DNA of 64,000 nt from UBA6163 sp041753075 (GTDB taxonomy: Bacteria; Planctomycetota; Planctomycetia; Pirellulales; Pirellulaceae). How positions within the stretch are numbered: the stretch's first letter is position 1; every line of letters begins with the position of its first letter. The notes below the pieces were generated by a model, which saw only the letters and a list, made by a program, of their open reading frames with translations, was not told the DNA's origin and ran no database searches. The DNA lies in assembly GCA_041753075.1 (NCBI GenBank), contig JBGSVE010000036.1, positions 1 through 64,000 of the forward strand. The letters are read 5' to 3'. The translations under genes and the position numbers were made by a program. Positions 1 to 7,000 of the stretch are shown here, piece after piece.

Positions 1-79
1 CGTGCGCACTGGCGAAAACGCCGCCGCAACACAACGCCGCAACCATGGCAAGCGACAGGCAACGCAATGAATAGGTCAT
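1..79 (-). CDS. N-terminal fragment of a secreted protein (runs off window)
   Basis: Reading the minus strand from an ATG at 79-77 gives 26 codons that remain open to the window edge. The peptide starts MTYSLRCLSLAMVAAL and continues with small residues to FASAH. It is a short polar start, a hydrophobic core and a small-residue end, as in a Sec signal peptide. Nothing of the mature protein is visible, so no function can be given. It is divergent from the gene at 269, and the 189-base space between them should hold promoters for both, although I see no convincing -35/-10 pair. Confidence 0.6.
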   Translation of the reverse strand, partial: MTYSLRCLSLAMVAALCCGGVFASAH

Positions 80-268
80 CTTTGAAATCCACTTGGCGGA
101 AACGGACTGATTCGCAAACACTATTATTGTATTAACATGGCAGCAGTCACGGAGTTTCGCGTGGCCGATAATTGGATAAAAATTGAGGCCACCGGCCAAG
201 GCTGATGCGGTTACAACGAATTATCACTCACCACCGCTTTTTCCACTGTTCACCCCCAGGCGATTCAA

Positions 269-2167
269 ATGCACGCGCCGTCTTCTCGACCTTTTATTCT
301 CGCGTTGGCCGTCGCCTGGACCGCCGCAATCGCGATTTTGCCCGCCGGCGGGCAAGAAAAAGCGGTTATTCCGGCCGCTCCGCGACTTTTGCCCGAGCGG
401 ACGCTGGGTTACATCCGCATCGACAATGTGACCGATTTTCGTGCGGGACTGGCGGCCAGCCCGACGGGTCAAATGCTGGCCGATCCCAAGCTCAAGCCGA
501 TCGCCAGCGAATTGTACGTGATCGCGGGCGAAGCGTTTCAGGTCATTGGCGACCAACTCGGCTTGTCGCTCGACGAGTTGGCCAACATTCCCAAGGGCCA
601 ATTTTCGCTGGCCCTAATCGCCAACGACATCGAAACCGCAACGCCCGCGCCCACGGCCAGCGCTCCCGCATCGCTCAAAGATGATTCCCCCGAAGCGATT
701 CGCAAGCGAATTGAGGAACGCCGGGCCGCGCGAAATTCGTTTGGCGGATTGATCGTCGTTGAAACCGGCGACGATGATGCGGCCCTGCAAACCGTGCTGG
801 AATCGCTGCAACGTCGCATGACGCAAGACGGCTTTGTATCGCGCGAAGAAACGATCAGCGGGACGCGACTGACCCGCATCATTCGCGCCAACAACGAACG
901 CAACTCGCTGGAACATTTCTCTCGCGATGGCGTCACCGTGATCGGCATCGGCAACGGTGTCGCCGCCGATGCGCTGGATCGCTGGAACGGCAATGCCGAA
1001 GGGTTGTCGCTGGCCGAGGCGACCGACTTCGCCGCCGTCATGAGCCGTTGTATTGGAGCCGAAGACGAGTTGCCGCAAATCACCTTTTTTGTCAATCCTT
1101 ATCACATCGTTGAGCGGATTATCAAAAGTTCCGGTGGACCGGCTGGATTGGTATGGCCGATCATCGAGAGCTTGGGCTTGGGAAAAATTCGCGGTATCGG
1201 CGGCAGCGTTTTCCAAGGCGGCGAAACGTTCTCCGATATTTCTCACATGCACGTCTTGCTTGACCCACCGCGCGATGGCATCTTCGGCGTCGTTCGCCCG
1301 GCGCTGGTCGAAACCAATCCGCCGGACTTTGTGCCCGCCGATGTGACTTCTTACTTGACGGTGGGTTGGCGAGTGGACAAGACCTTCGACGGTTTCGAGC
1401 GGATCTTCGATACGTTTGCGGGCGATGGCAATTTTGCGATGAAGGTCGTTGACCCGTTTGAAAAAGCGACCAGCCTTGATTTGCGCGAATCACTCGTCAA
1501 CACGACCAAGGACCGCGGCGTGATTCTATCGTGGCTGCAAAAACCGGTGGCGCTAAACAGTAATGCTAACTTGTGGGCGGTCGAGTTAAAGGATGCTGTT
1601 CAAACCGAGCAAACGATCACCAAGCTGCGGGAAACGATTTGGAAGAATCTCGAAATCGACACCGTGGGCACGACGCGAATTTATCGTGGTCGCCCGCGCG
1701 AAAACCCGCGACAAATGCCCGCCGGTTTTCGCACCCCCGAACCGTGCGCCGCGATTGTCGATGGATGGTTGGTGGCCAGCGACAGTCGCCAATTGCTTGA
1801 GCACGCGATTCGCGCCGCCAGTGGTTCGGTGCCACGTTTATCCGATCTATCGGATTACGATTTGGTGGCCAGCGAGATTGGCGCACAAATGGTTGCCGAG
1901 AAACCGTTCATGTTCACGTTCTCGCGCGATTCGGAGGTCTTGCGCCAGTTCTATGAATTGGCCAAATCACCTCAAACCAAGGAGCGACTCAAAGCGAACA
2001 ACAGCGAAAATCCAATCGTCAAGCGCATCATCGAGCTGATGGATGCAAACGAGTTGCCACCGTTTGATCAGTTCAAGAAATTCTTTGCCCCCAGCGGCGG
2101 CTTCGGCTACGACGAGGCAACAGGCCTGCACCTGGGACGCTACACGCTGAAGTCCGAAATCGAGTAG
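269..2167 (+). CDS. Large secreted protein of unknown function
   Basis: A 632-residue protein starting at an ATG after a weak AGGCG site. Residues 1 to about 28 form a signal peptide (hydrophobic run LALAVAWTAAIAILPA), so the protein is exported. The rest is a soluble alpha/beta-looking sequence with an Ala/Pro-rich insert and a charged helix around residues 125-155. No catalytic motif is recognisable. The overall look (repeated segments describing pairs such as FGGLIVVETGDDD and LWAVELKDA) recalls large secreted planctomycete proteins of the DUF3352 type, but that is an impression, not a match. It is the first gene of a same-strand run with the peroxiredoxin gene 97 bases downstream. Confidence 0.85.
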   Translation: MHAPSSRPFILALAVAWTAAIAILPAGGQEKAVIPAAPRLLPERTLGYIRIDNVTDFRAGLAASPTGQMLADPKLKPIASELYVIAGEAFQVIGDQLGLSLDELANIPKGQFSLALIANDIETATPAPTASAPASLKDDSPEAIRKRIEERRAARNSFGGLIVVETGDDDAALQTVLESLQRRMTQDGFVSREETISGTRLTRIIRANNERNSLEHFSRDGVTVIGIGNGVAADALDRWNGNAEGLSLAEATDFAAVMSRCIGAEDELPQITFFVNPYHIVERIIKSSGGPAGLVWPIIESLGLGKIRGIGGSVFQGGETFSDISHMHVLLDPPRDGIFGVVRPALVETNPPDFVPADVTSYLTVGWRVDKTFDGFERIFDTFAGDGNFAMKVVDPFEKATSLDLRESLVNTTKDRGVILSWLQKPVALNSNANLWAVELKDAVQTEQTITKLRETIWKNLEIDTVGTTRIYRGRPRENPRQMPAGFRTPEPCAAIVDGWLVASDSRQLLEHAIRAASGSVPRLSDLSDYDLVASEIGAQMVAEKPFMFTFSRDSEVLRQFYELAKSPQTKERLKANNSENPIVKRIIELMDANELPPFDQFKKFFAPSGGFGYDEATGLHLGRYTLKSEIE

Positions 2168-2264
2168 TGCCGGTTCAGCCCGATGTTTTCGGTGTACCGG
2201 CGGACGCGAAATCGGTTAAACTTCGGTCGTGATTCAACCGCCTCTCCAACTTCGGGATACCTTG

Positions 2265-2804
2265 ATGAAAACGCTGCTTTCGACTTGCGTGCTGGGAATG
2301 ATGTTCGCATCGGTTTGTCTGGGTGACATGCCCAAGGTCGGTGACAAGGCCCCCGACTTTGAGATGGCGGGTACCGATGGCAAGACCTACAGCCTTGATG
2401 ACTTCGTCGGCAAGCAGGCGCTGATCGTCGCTTGGTATCCGCGAGCGTTCACCGGTGGATGCACCAAGGAATGCAAATCGTTTCGCGAAGCGGGCGAGCA
2501 ATTGAAGCAATTCAACGTCGCCTACTTCACGGCCAGCACTGACCCCGTCGACAAGAACACCGAGTTTGCCAAGAGTCTCGAATTGGATTATCCGATCCTG
2601 TGCGATCCGTTGGGCAAAGCGGCGGCGGCGTATGGCGTGTTGCGTTCCGATGGCAAGGCTGCGGCGCGCGTCACGTTTATCATTGGCAAAGATGGAAAAA
2701 TTCTCCTAGTTGATGACAAGGTTGCGACCGACTCACACGCTGCTGACTTGGCCTCGAAGTTGAAGTCACTCGGCGTCGAACCGGCCATGGAATACGCGAA
2801 GTAG
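2265..2804 (+). CDS. Exported peroxiredoxin (AhpC/TSA, BCP/PrxQ type)
   Basis: A thiol peroxidase that reduces hydrogen peroxide and organic hydroperoxides at a cysteine, here outside the cytoplasm. I place the start at ATG 2265, not at the upstream in-frame GTG 2229, because the ATG begins a clean signal peptide (MKTLLSTCVLGMMFAS). The thioredoxin-like core follows: KVGDKAPDFEM at residues 25-35, the peroxidatic motif PRAFTGGC with Cys66, a second cysteine at Cys70 as in PrxQ/BCP enzymes, and Cys113 in ILCDP. At 179 residues it is a normal length for the family plus a leader. The next gene starts 7 bases after the stop, so they are probably co-transcribed; the multihaem cytochrome beyond it suggests a periplasmic redox context. 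Confidence 0.93.
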   Translation: MKTLLSTCVLGMMFASVCLGDMPKVGDKAPDFEMAGTDGKTYSLDDFVGKQALIVAWYPRAFTGGCTKECKSFREAGEQLKQFNVAYFTASTDPVDKNTEFAKSLELDYPILCDPLGKAAAAYGVLRSDGKAAARVTFIIGKDGKILLVDDKVATDSHAADLASKLKSLGVEPAMEYAK

Positions 2805-2811
2805 TTTGCTC

Positions 2812-3306
2812 ATGCAAAACCAATTCGCCCGTTGGTCGCTCGTCGCCATGATATGCGTTCCGGTGTCGGTAGCTGCAGCTCAAGAATTGACGTTGCCGAC
2901 AACGCCGATTGAGCCTGCGCCCCAGTTGTCACCGGAAATCAAGCGGCGCATTGAACAGGCGCTACAGCGAGCACGCGACCGCGAGAAACAAGCCAGAGAA
3001 TCGCAGCCGCAAAGTGGTGCCGGTGGTGATATGATTCTCGGCGACATCATGGAAGTCATTCGCCAGCGCGGTAGCGTGCTGGACGGCAGTGTGCTGGATC
3101 CAAAAATCGGTGATCCGCTGGAACCCCCGGCAACGGGTGACGTTGCCGCTGCGCCTGCGGTATACGAAGTAGCGGAAGATTTGTTGCGGGCCTCACGTTT
3201 GCTCGCCGCGCTGCCGCCAGATTCCCAACGTCAACAATTAGTTCGCTCGATGCGCCACCAAGCTACCCAATTGTTGATCGAAGCGATTGCGAATGAGCAA
3301 CCGTAA
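2812..3306 (+). CDS. Small secreted protein, function unknown
   Basis: A 164-residue protein. The start is taken as ATG 2812, two codons after an in-frame TTG. Residues 1-24 are a signal peptide ending near VAAAQ. The mature part has a Pro-rich stretch, a charged helix (about residues 40-62, rich in Arg, Glu and Gln), a disordered middle and a C-terminal helical region with Leu/Ala heptads. No family is recognised. It is only 7 bases downstream of the peroxiredoxin gene, and its last 14 bases overlap the cytochrome gene, which indicates one transcript and possibly coupled translation. The exported location and position suggest a partner of the cytochrome, but that is inference. Confidence 0.75.
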   Translation: MQNQFARWSLVAMICVPVSVAAAQELTLPTTPIEPAPQLSPEIKRRIEQALQRARDREKQARESQPQSGAGGDMILGDIMEVIRQRGSVLDGSVLDPKIGDPLEPPATGDVAAAPAVYEVAEDLLRASRLLAALPPDSQRQQLVRSMRHQATQLLIEAIANEQP

Positions 3307-5572
3307 AGCGAAGTCGTCCTCGTCCAAGCAATCGATTCCGCAGTGGGCTTTCTGGCTGGCGGCGGGTTTGGTCGTGACTTGTTCGGTCGTGATGGCTGAC
3401 TACTTTCGCACAATACCCGAGGATGTTGTTGCGACTTATGTCGGTCGTTCGTCGTGCATCGAATGTCACCAGAGCGAAGCGGCGGCCTACGACCAATCGC
3501 ACCACGACAAGGCGATGGACTTCGCCACCGACGAAACGGTCATCGGCGATTTTAACAACGCAACGATCGAGCACGATGGACTGACCAGCCGCATGTTTCG
3601 CGAAGGCCAACGGTTCATGATTCATACCGAAGGCCCGACCGGCAAGATGGAAGATTTTGAGGTCAAGTATGTCTTCGGCGTTGATCCGTTGCAGCAATAC
3701 ATGGTCGAGTTTGATCGTGGTCCCGCAACATTGCCCGATGAAATCGCCAGAGTCCAGGTGCTGCGGATCAGTTGGGACACGCATCGCAAACGCTGGTTTT
3801 ATCTTCGCCCGCCCGATGTCAAAGACAAGCTGGAGCCGAACGATCCGTTGCACTGGACCGGCATTGCCCAGCGGTGGCAAACGATGTGTGCCGATTGTCA
3901 CTCGACAAACCTGCGAACCGGTTTTGATACCACAACGCTGGCGTACCATACGACCTATTCGGAGATCGACGTGAGTTGCGAATCATGCCACGGTCCCGGC
4001 AGCGTCCACGTTGACCTGGCCCGCTCGAAGCGTTTGTTTTGGGATCGCAAGCGCGGTTACGCGCTGGCCAAATTGAAAGGCGAAAACTCCGAACCCCAAT
4101 TGCAAACTTGTGCCCAATGTCACAGCCGCCGTGGATTGATCGAACCCGGTTTCGTCGCCGGCGATAATTATCATGATCACTTTCAACTGGGATTGCTGAC
4201 GCCCGAAACGTACTTTGATGATGGCCAAATCAAAGACGAAGTTTATGTTTACGGTTCGTTTGTGCAGAGCAAGATGTATCACAAGAACATCCGCTGCACC
4301 GATTGTCATGATCCGCATTCGCTGAAGCTGAAGCAGCCGGACAATCAAACTTGCACTTCCTGTCACCAGCATTCCGCGGGCAAATATGACGTGCCCAGCC
4401 ACCACCATCACGTCGTCGGCAGCGAAGGGGCTAAGTGTGTCAATTGCCACATGCCCGGACGCACTTATATGGATGTCGATTTTCGGCGCGACCACAGCTT
4501 GCGGGTGCCGCGACCTGATTTGTCGGTCAAGTTGGGGACGCCGAACGCTTGCACGGATTGCCATCTGAAAGATCGTCTGGACAAGGTTCCCGCGGAGACG
4601 AAACCGAACTTGCGCGAGTATGCGGATTGGTTACAAGCGGCCGAGTCGGGCGACAAAGTGATCGCCGAGCTGCTGAAGCAAACCGATTCCTGGAGCGACC
4701 AGGCATGCGAGCGCTGGTACGGCAGTGAGCGCAAACAACCCGAACATTATGGCGAAGCGCTGGCCGCGTTTCGGCGCGGTGATGCGGATGGTGCAAAGCG
4801 ATTGCTTGAATTGGCGACGCGCAAGGACGGCTTGACTCCGTTTTTGGCGCGGGCCACGGCGCTGGAAAGTTTGGCGTCGGCGCGAGTCTCGGGATGCTCC
4901 GTCGCGGCGATGCAATTGATGGACGATCCAAGCGACCATCCGTTGGTGCGTGCGGCGGCGATTCCGTGCTTGGCCGAACAACCGCCAACCGCCATTCGTC
5001 GTTCGCTGTTGCCTAAGTTGGCCGACGCAGCGAGTCAGGTTCGCTTGGCGGCGGCACAGATGTTGGCCGAGCCTGCGGTGTATCAAAGTTTGACCGCCAA
5101 CGAACGAACGCAAGTTGATTTGGCGCTGCGCGAGTACCAGGAAATGCTCGCGGCGTCGGCGGACCGATCCGGCGCGCATTTGGCCTGGGCCGGATTGTGC
5201 GAGCAACGCGGTATGGTGCCTGATGCGATCGCAGCGTATGAAACGGCAATTCGGGTTGAACCGAATATGGCGGGGGCGCGAACGAACTTGGCCGCGATCT
5301 ATGACCAGCTTGCCCAGCGCGGTGACGGGCGCGCGACGCAGCGGGCGGTGGTGCTGAGAAGTCAGGAATTACCGCTTCTGCGGCGCGACGCCGCGTTGGC
5401 TCCGGAAAATGCTTCGATTCAATATCGATATGGACTGGCGTTGTACCTGCAAGGCAATCACGCTGACGCCTTGGTGCAACTGGAGAAAGCGGCCAAGCTC
5501 GAACCCGAGGTGGAGGACTTTGGCGTTGCGGTCAAGTTGCTTAAAGAGAAAATGTTGCAGGTAGGCAAGTGA
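3293..5572 (+). CDS. Eight-haem membrane-anchored cytochrome c with TPR repeats
   Basis: A 759-residue protein started at ATG 3293, which overlaps the previous gene by 14 bases (an in-frame TTG lies two codons upstream). An N-terminal membrane segment at about residues 18-38 anchors it, with the rest outside. Eight CxxCH haem sites are visible: CIECH (about residue 55), CADCH, CESCH, CAQCH, CTDCH, CTSCH, CVNCH and CTDCH (about residue 420). The arrangement and the HHHH cluster near residue 365 resemble cytochrome c554/NrfB-like electron carriers. Residues from about 500 form helical repeats, ending in TPRs (for example PDAIAAYETAIRVEPNMAGA and HADALVQLEKAAKLEP). It probably carries electrons in the periplasm while the TPR part binds a partner; donor and acceptor cannot be told from the sequence. 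Confidence 0.92.
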   Translation: MSNRKAKSSSSKQSIPQWAFWLAAGLVVTCSVVMADYFRTIPEDVVATYVGRSSCIECHQSEAAAYDQSHHDKAMDFATDETVIGDFNNATIEHDGLTSRMFREGQRFMIHTEGPTGKMEDFEVKYVFGVDPLQQYMVEFDRGPATLPDEIARVQVLRISWDTHRKRWFYLRPPDVKDKLEPNDPLHWTGIAQRWQTMCADCHSTNLRTGFDTTTLAYHTTYSEIDVSCESCHGPGSVHVDLARSKRLFWDRKRGYALAKLKGENSEPQLQTCAQCHSRRGLIEPGFVAGDNYHDHFQLGLLTPETYFDDGQIKDEVYVYGSFVQSKMYHKNIRCTDCHDPHSLKLKQPDNQTCTSCHQHSAGKYDVPSHHHHVVGSEGAKCVNCHMPGRTYMDVDFRRDHSLRVPRPDLSVKLGTPNACTDCHLKDRLDKVPAETKPNLREYADWLQAAESGDKVIAELLKQTDSWSDQACERWYGSERKQPEHYGEALAAFRRGDADGAKRLLELATRKDGLTPFLARATALESLASARVSGCSVAAMQLMDDPSDHPLVRAAAIPCLAEQPPTAIRRSLLPKLADAASQVRLAAAQMLAEPAVYQSLTANERTQVDLALREYQEMLAASADRSGAHLAWAGLCEQRGMVPDAIAAYETAIRVEPNMAGARTNLAAIYDQLAQRGDGRATQRAVVLRSQELPLLRRDAALAPENASIQYRYGLALYLQGNHADALVQLEKAAKLEPEVEDFGVAVKLLKEKMLQVGK

Positions 5573-5581
5573 GCGGATCGG

Positions 5582-5619
5582 CACTAGTCGCCGGTCATCG
5601 ATGTTACCGTTGGCTAGTG
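5582..5619. repeat. Imperfect hairpin between cytochrome and ligase genes
   Basis: CACTAG at the left faces CTAGTG at the right across about 26 bases, with CCGGT and ACCGT continuing the stem imperfectly. It lies 10 bases after the cytochrome stop codon, so it may act as a terminator or mRNA-stabilising hairpin, but there is no T-run. The CTAG and CCGG words resemble the longer hairpin at 11393-11432. Confidence 0.4.
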
Positions 5620-5660
5620 AACTGTTGAGTTACCCGAAACTGCGATCGCCAACGTTAGCG

Positions 5661-5689
5661 TCCCAAACGGTTGGGGACAACCGTTCTAC
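5661..5689 (-). repeat. GTAGAAC palindromic element, copy A
   Basis: Read on the minus strand this begins GTAGAACGGTTG and ends CAACCGTTTGGG, so AACGGTTG pairs with CAACCGTT around a short C-rich loop. It is one copy of a dispersed family also found at 13609, 15689, 48533, 51966 and 55157. It sits 19 bases before the start of the O-antigen ligase-like gene. Confidence 0.75.
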
Positions 5690-5707
5690 AATGAACCCAT
5701 CAAACCA

Positions 5708-7000
5708 ATGAATTCATTCCGCGAACTTGTGAATACGCCGGGGCGAAGTTTGCCCGCAGTGGTGATGTTTGTGATGACCGCGTTGTTGGCTCTGTTCGGG
5801 CCGATGGATTTGCTTATTTTGCCGTATACCCAAGGTCTCGATGCGCTCGTCGCGACCAAGTTGGCCATCTCGGGGCTGATGACTCTCGTCGCGGCGTGGG
5901 GCTTTTGGCATTACGCCGTCGTCCGCCGATCGCTCACAACAATGCCGGCGATCGGGATCGCGATCGTCTTGGGGCTGACACTTTTGGGAGCAACCAGTCG
6001 CATCTCCGTCACGGCATTGCCTTCGTCGCTCATCAATTACAGCGCGATGGTTTTTGTGCTCGGCGCGCTGGCTGTATTGGGTTTACGAGTTTTCAGTCTG
6101 GCGATTGTCGCGGGCGTTTCAATTACCGCGATCGGCGGATTGCTATTGTTTTACCTGGTGCCCGAGTTCGGCATTTTCGCCGAACCAACCGATCATGGCC
6201 AATTCATCTATCGACTTGGCGGCATGGCACATCCGAACAGCACCGCTCGATCGGCCACGATGGGAGTGCTGCTAACGATTTTCTTATATCGCACCGGCGA
6301 GCTTCGCTTGTGGTTAGTCATCGTGCTGCTCGCCATGTTCGGTTGGACCGGATACTTGGCGCTCAGCCGCACCGCGATTGTTGCGGGAATTGCGGGAATG
6401 GCATTTTTGTTCGTCGACAAAATGGTGACGCGGCGCGGCATCATTGTGTTGTCAACAATTTCGGTCATTGGTGTCATCGCCATGTTGACGCTATTCTTTT
6501 CCGGCACCGAAGACAGCGTCATTGGCAAGGCGCTGGACAGTTTGTCCAAAAGTGGTGACCGCGAGGAGCTGACGACCGGAACCGGTCGGACTGATATTTG
6601 GGCCGCTGCCGCCGAACACATTTCGGTGCGTCCTTACACAGGCTGGGGACTTAATTCGGGACCCGTTCTGTTATCCGCTTTTTCCAGCGCAACGCACAAC
6701 GCCGTCATGCACGCCAGCTTGTCCGGCGGCCTGCTCGCCGGTGCGGCGATGATCGCACTGCTACTGTGGAACCTGTGGAACGTGCTGAACAGCAGCCACT
6801 TGGGCATTCGTGCAATTAGTGCTTTTCTGCTGCTCAGTTGCCTGACCGAAGACACGGTGCTCGAAACGTTTCCCGGTCCCTGCACGTTGATGTGGTTTAT
6901 CTGTTGCCTATTTCCGGTAATGGGATTGGCACCGTTACCGCGACGAACGGATCGTGTTCCCACTGGACGAACGACTCGAGTTGGTGCTCGGCTTGCTTGA
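5708..7000 (+). CDS. O-antigen ligase/polymerase-like membrane protein
   Basis: A 430-residue integral membrane protein with about ten hydrophobic segments, starting at ATG 5708. The stretch from about residue 280 (an extracytoplasmic loop with TGTGRTDIW) to HNAVMHASLSGG (about residues 333-344) is the typical signature of the Wzy_C/O-antigen ligase family. In that family the His-containing loop takes part in transferring undecaprenyl-linked glycans to an acceptor or in polymerising them. No glycosyltransferase genes are nearby, so the glycan is unknown. The C-terminal tail is polar and Arg-rich. Its last 66 bases overlap the 3' end of the opposite-strand gene ending at 6935, an unusual tail-to-tail arrangement. 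Confidence 0.85.
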   Translation: MNSFRELVNTPGRSLPAVVMFVMTALLALFGPMDLLILPYTQGLDALVATKLAISGLMTLVAAWGFWHYAVVRRSLTTMPAIGIAIVLGLTLLGATSRISVTALPSSLINYSAMVFVLGALAVLGLRVFSLAIVAGVSITAIGGLLLFYLVPEFGIFAEPTDHGQFIYRLGGMAHPNSTARSATMGVLLTIFLYRTGELRLWLVIVLLAMFGWTGYLALSRTAIVAGIAGMAFLFVDKMVTRRGIIVLSTISVIGVIAMLTLFFSGTEDSVIGKALDSLSKSGDREELTTGTGRTDIWAAAAEHISVRPYTGWGLNSGPVLLSAFSSATHNAVMHASLSGGLLAGAAMIALLLWNLWNVLNSSHLGIRAISAFLLLSCLTEDTVLETFPGPCTLMWFICCLFPVMGLAPLPRRTDRVPTGRTTRVGARLA

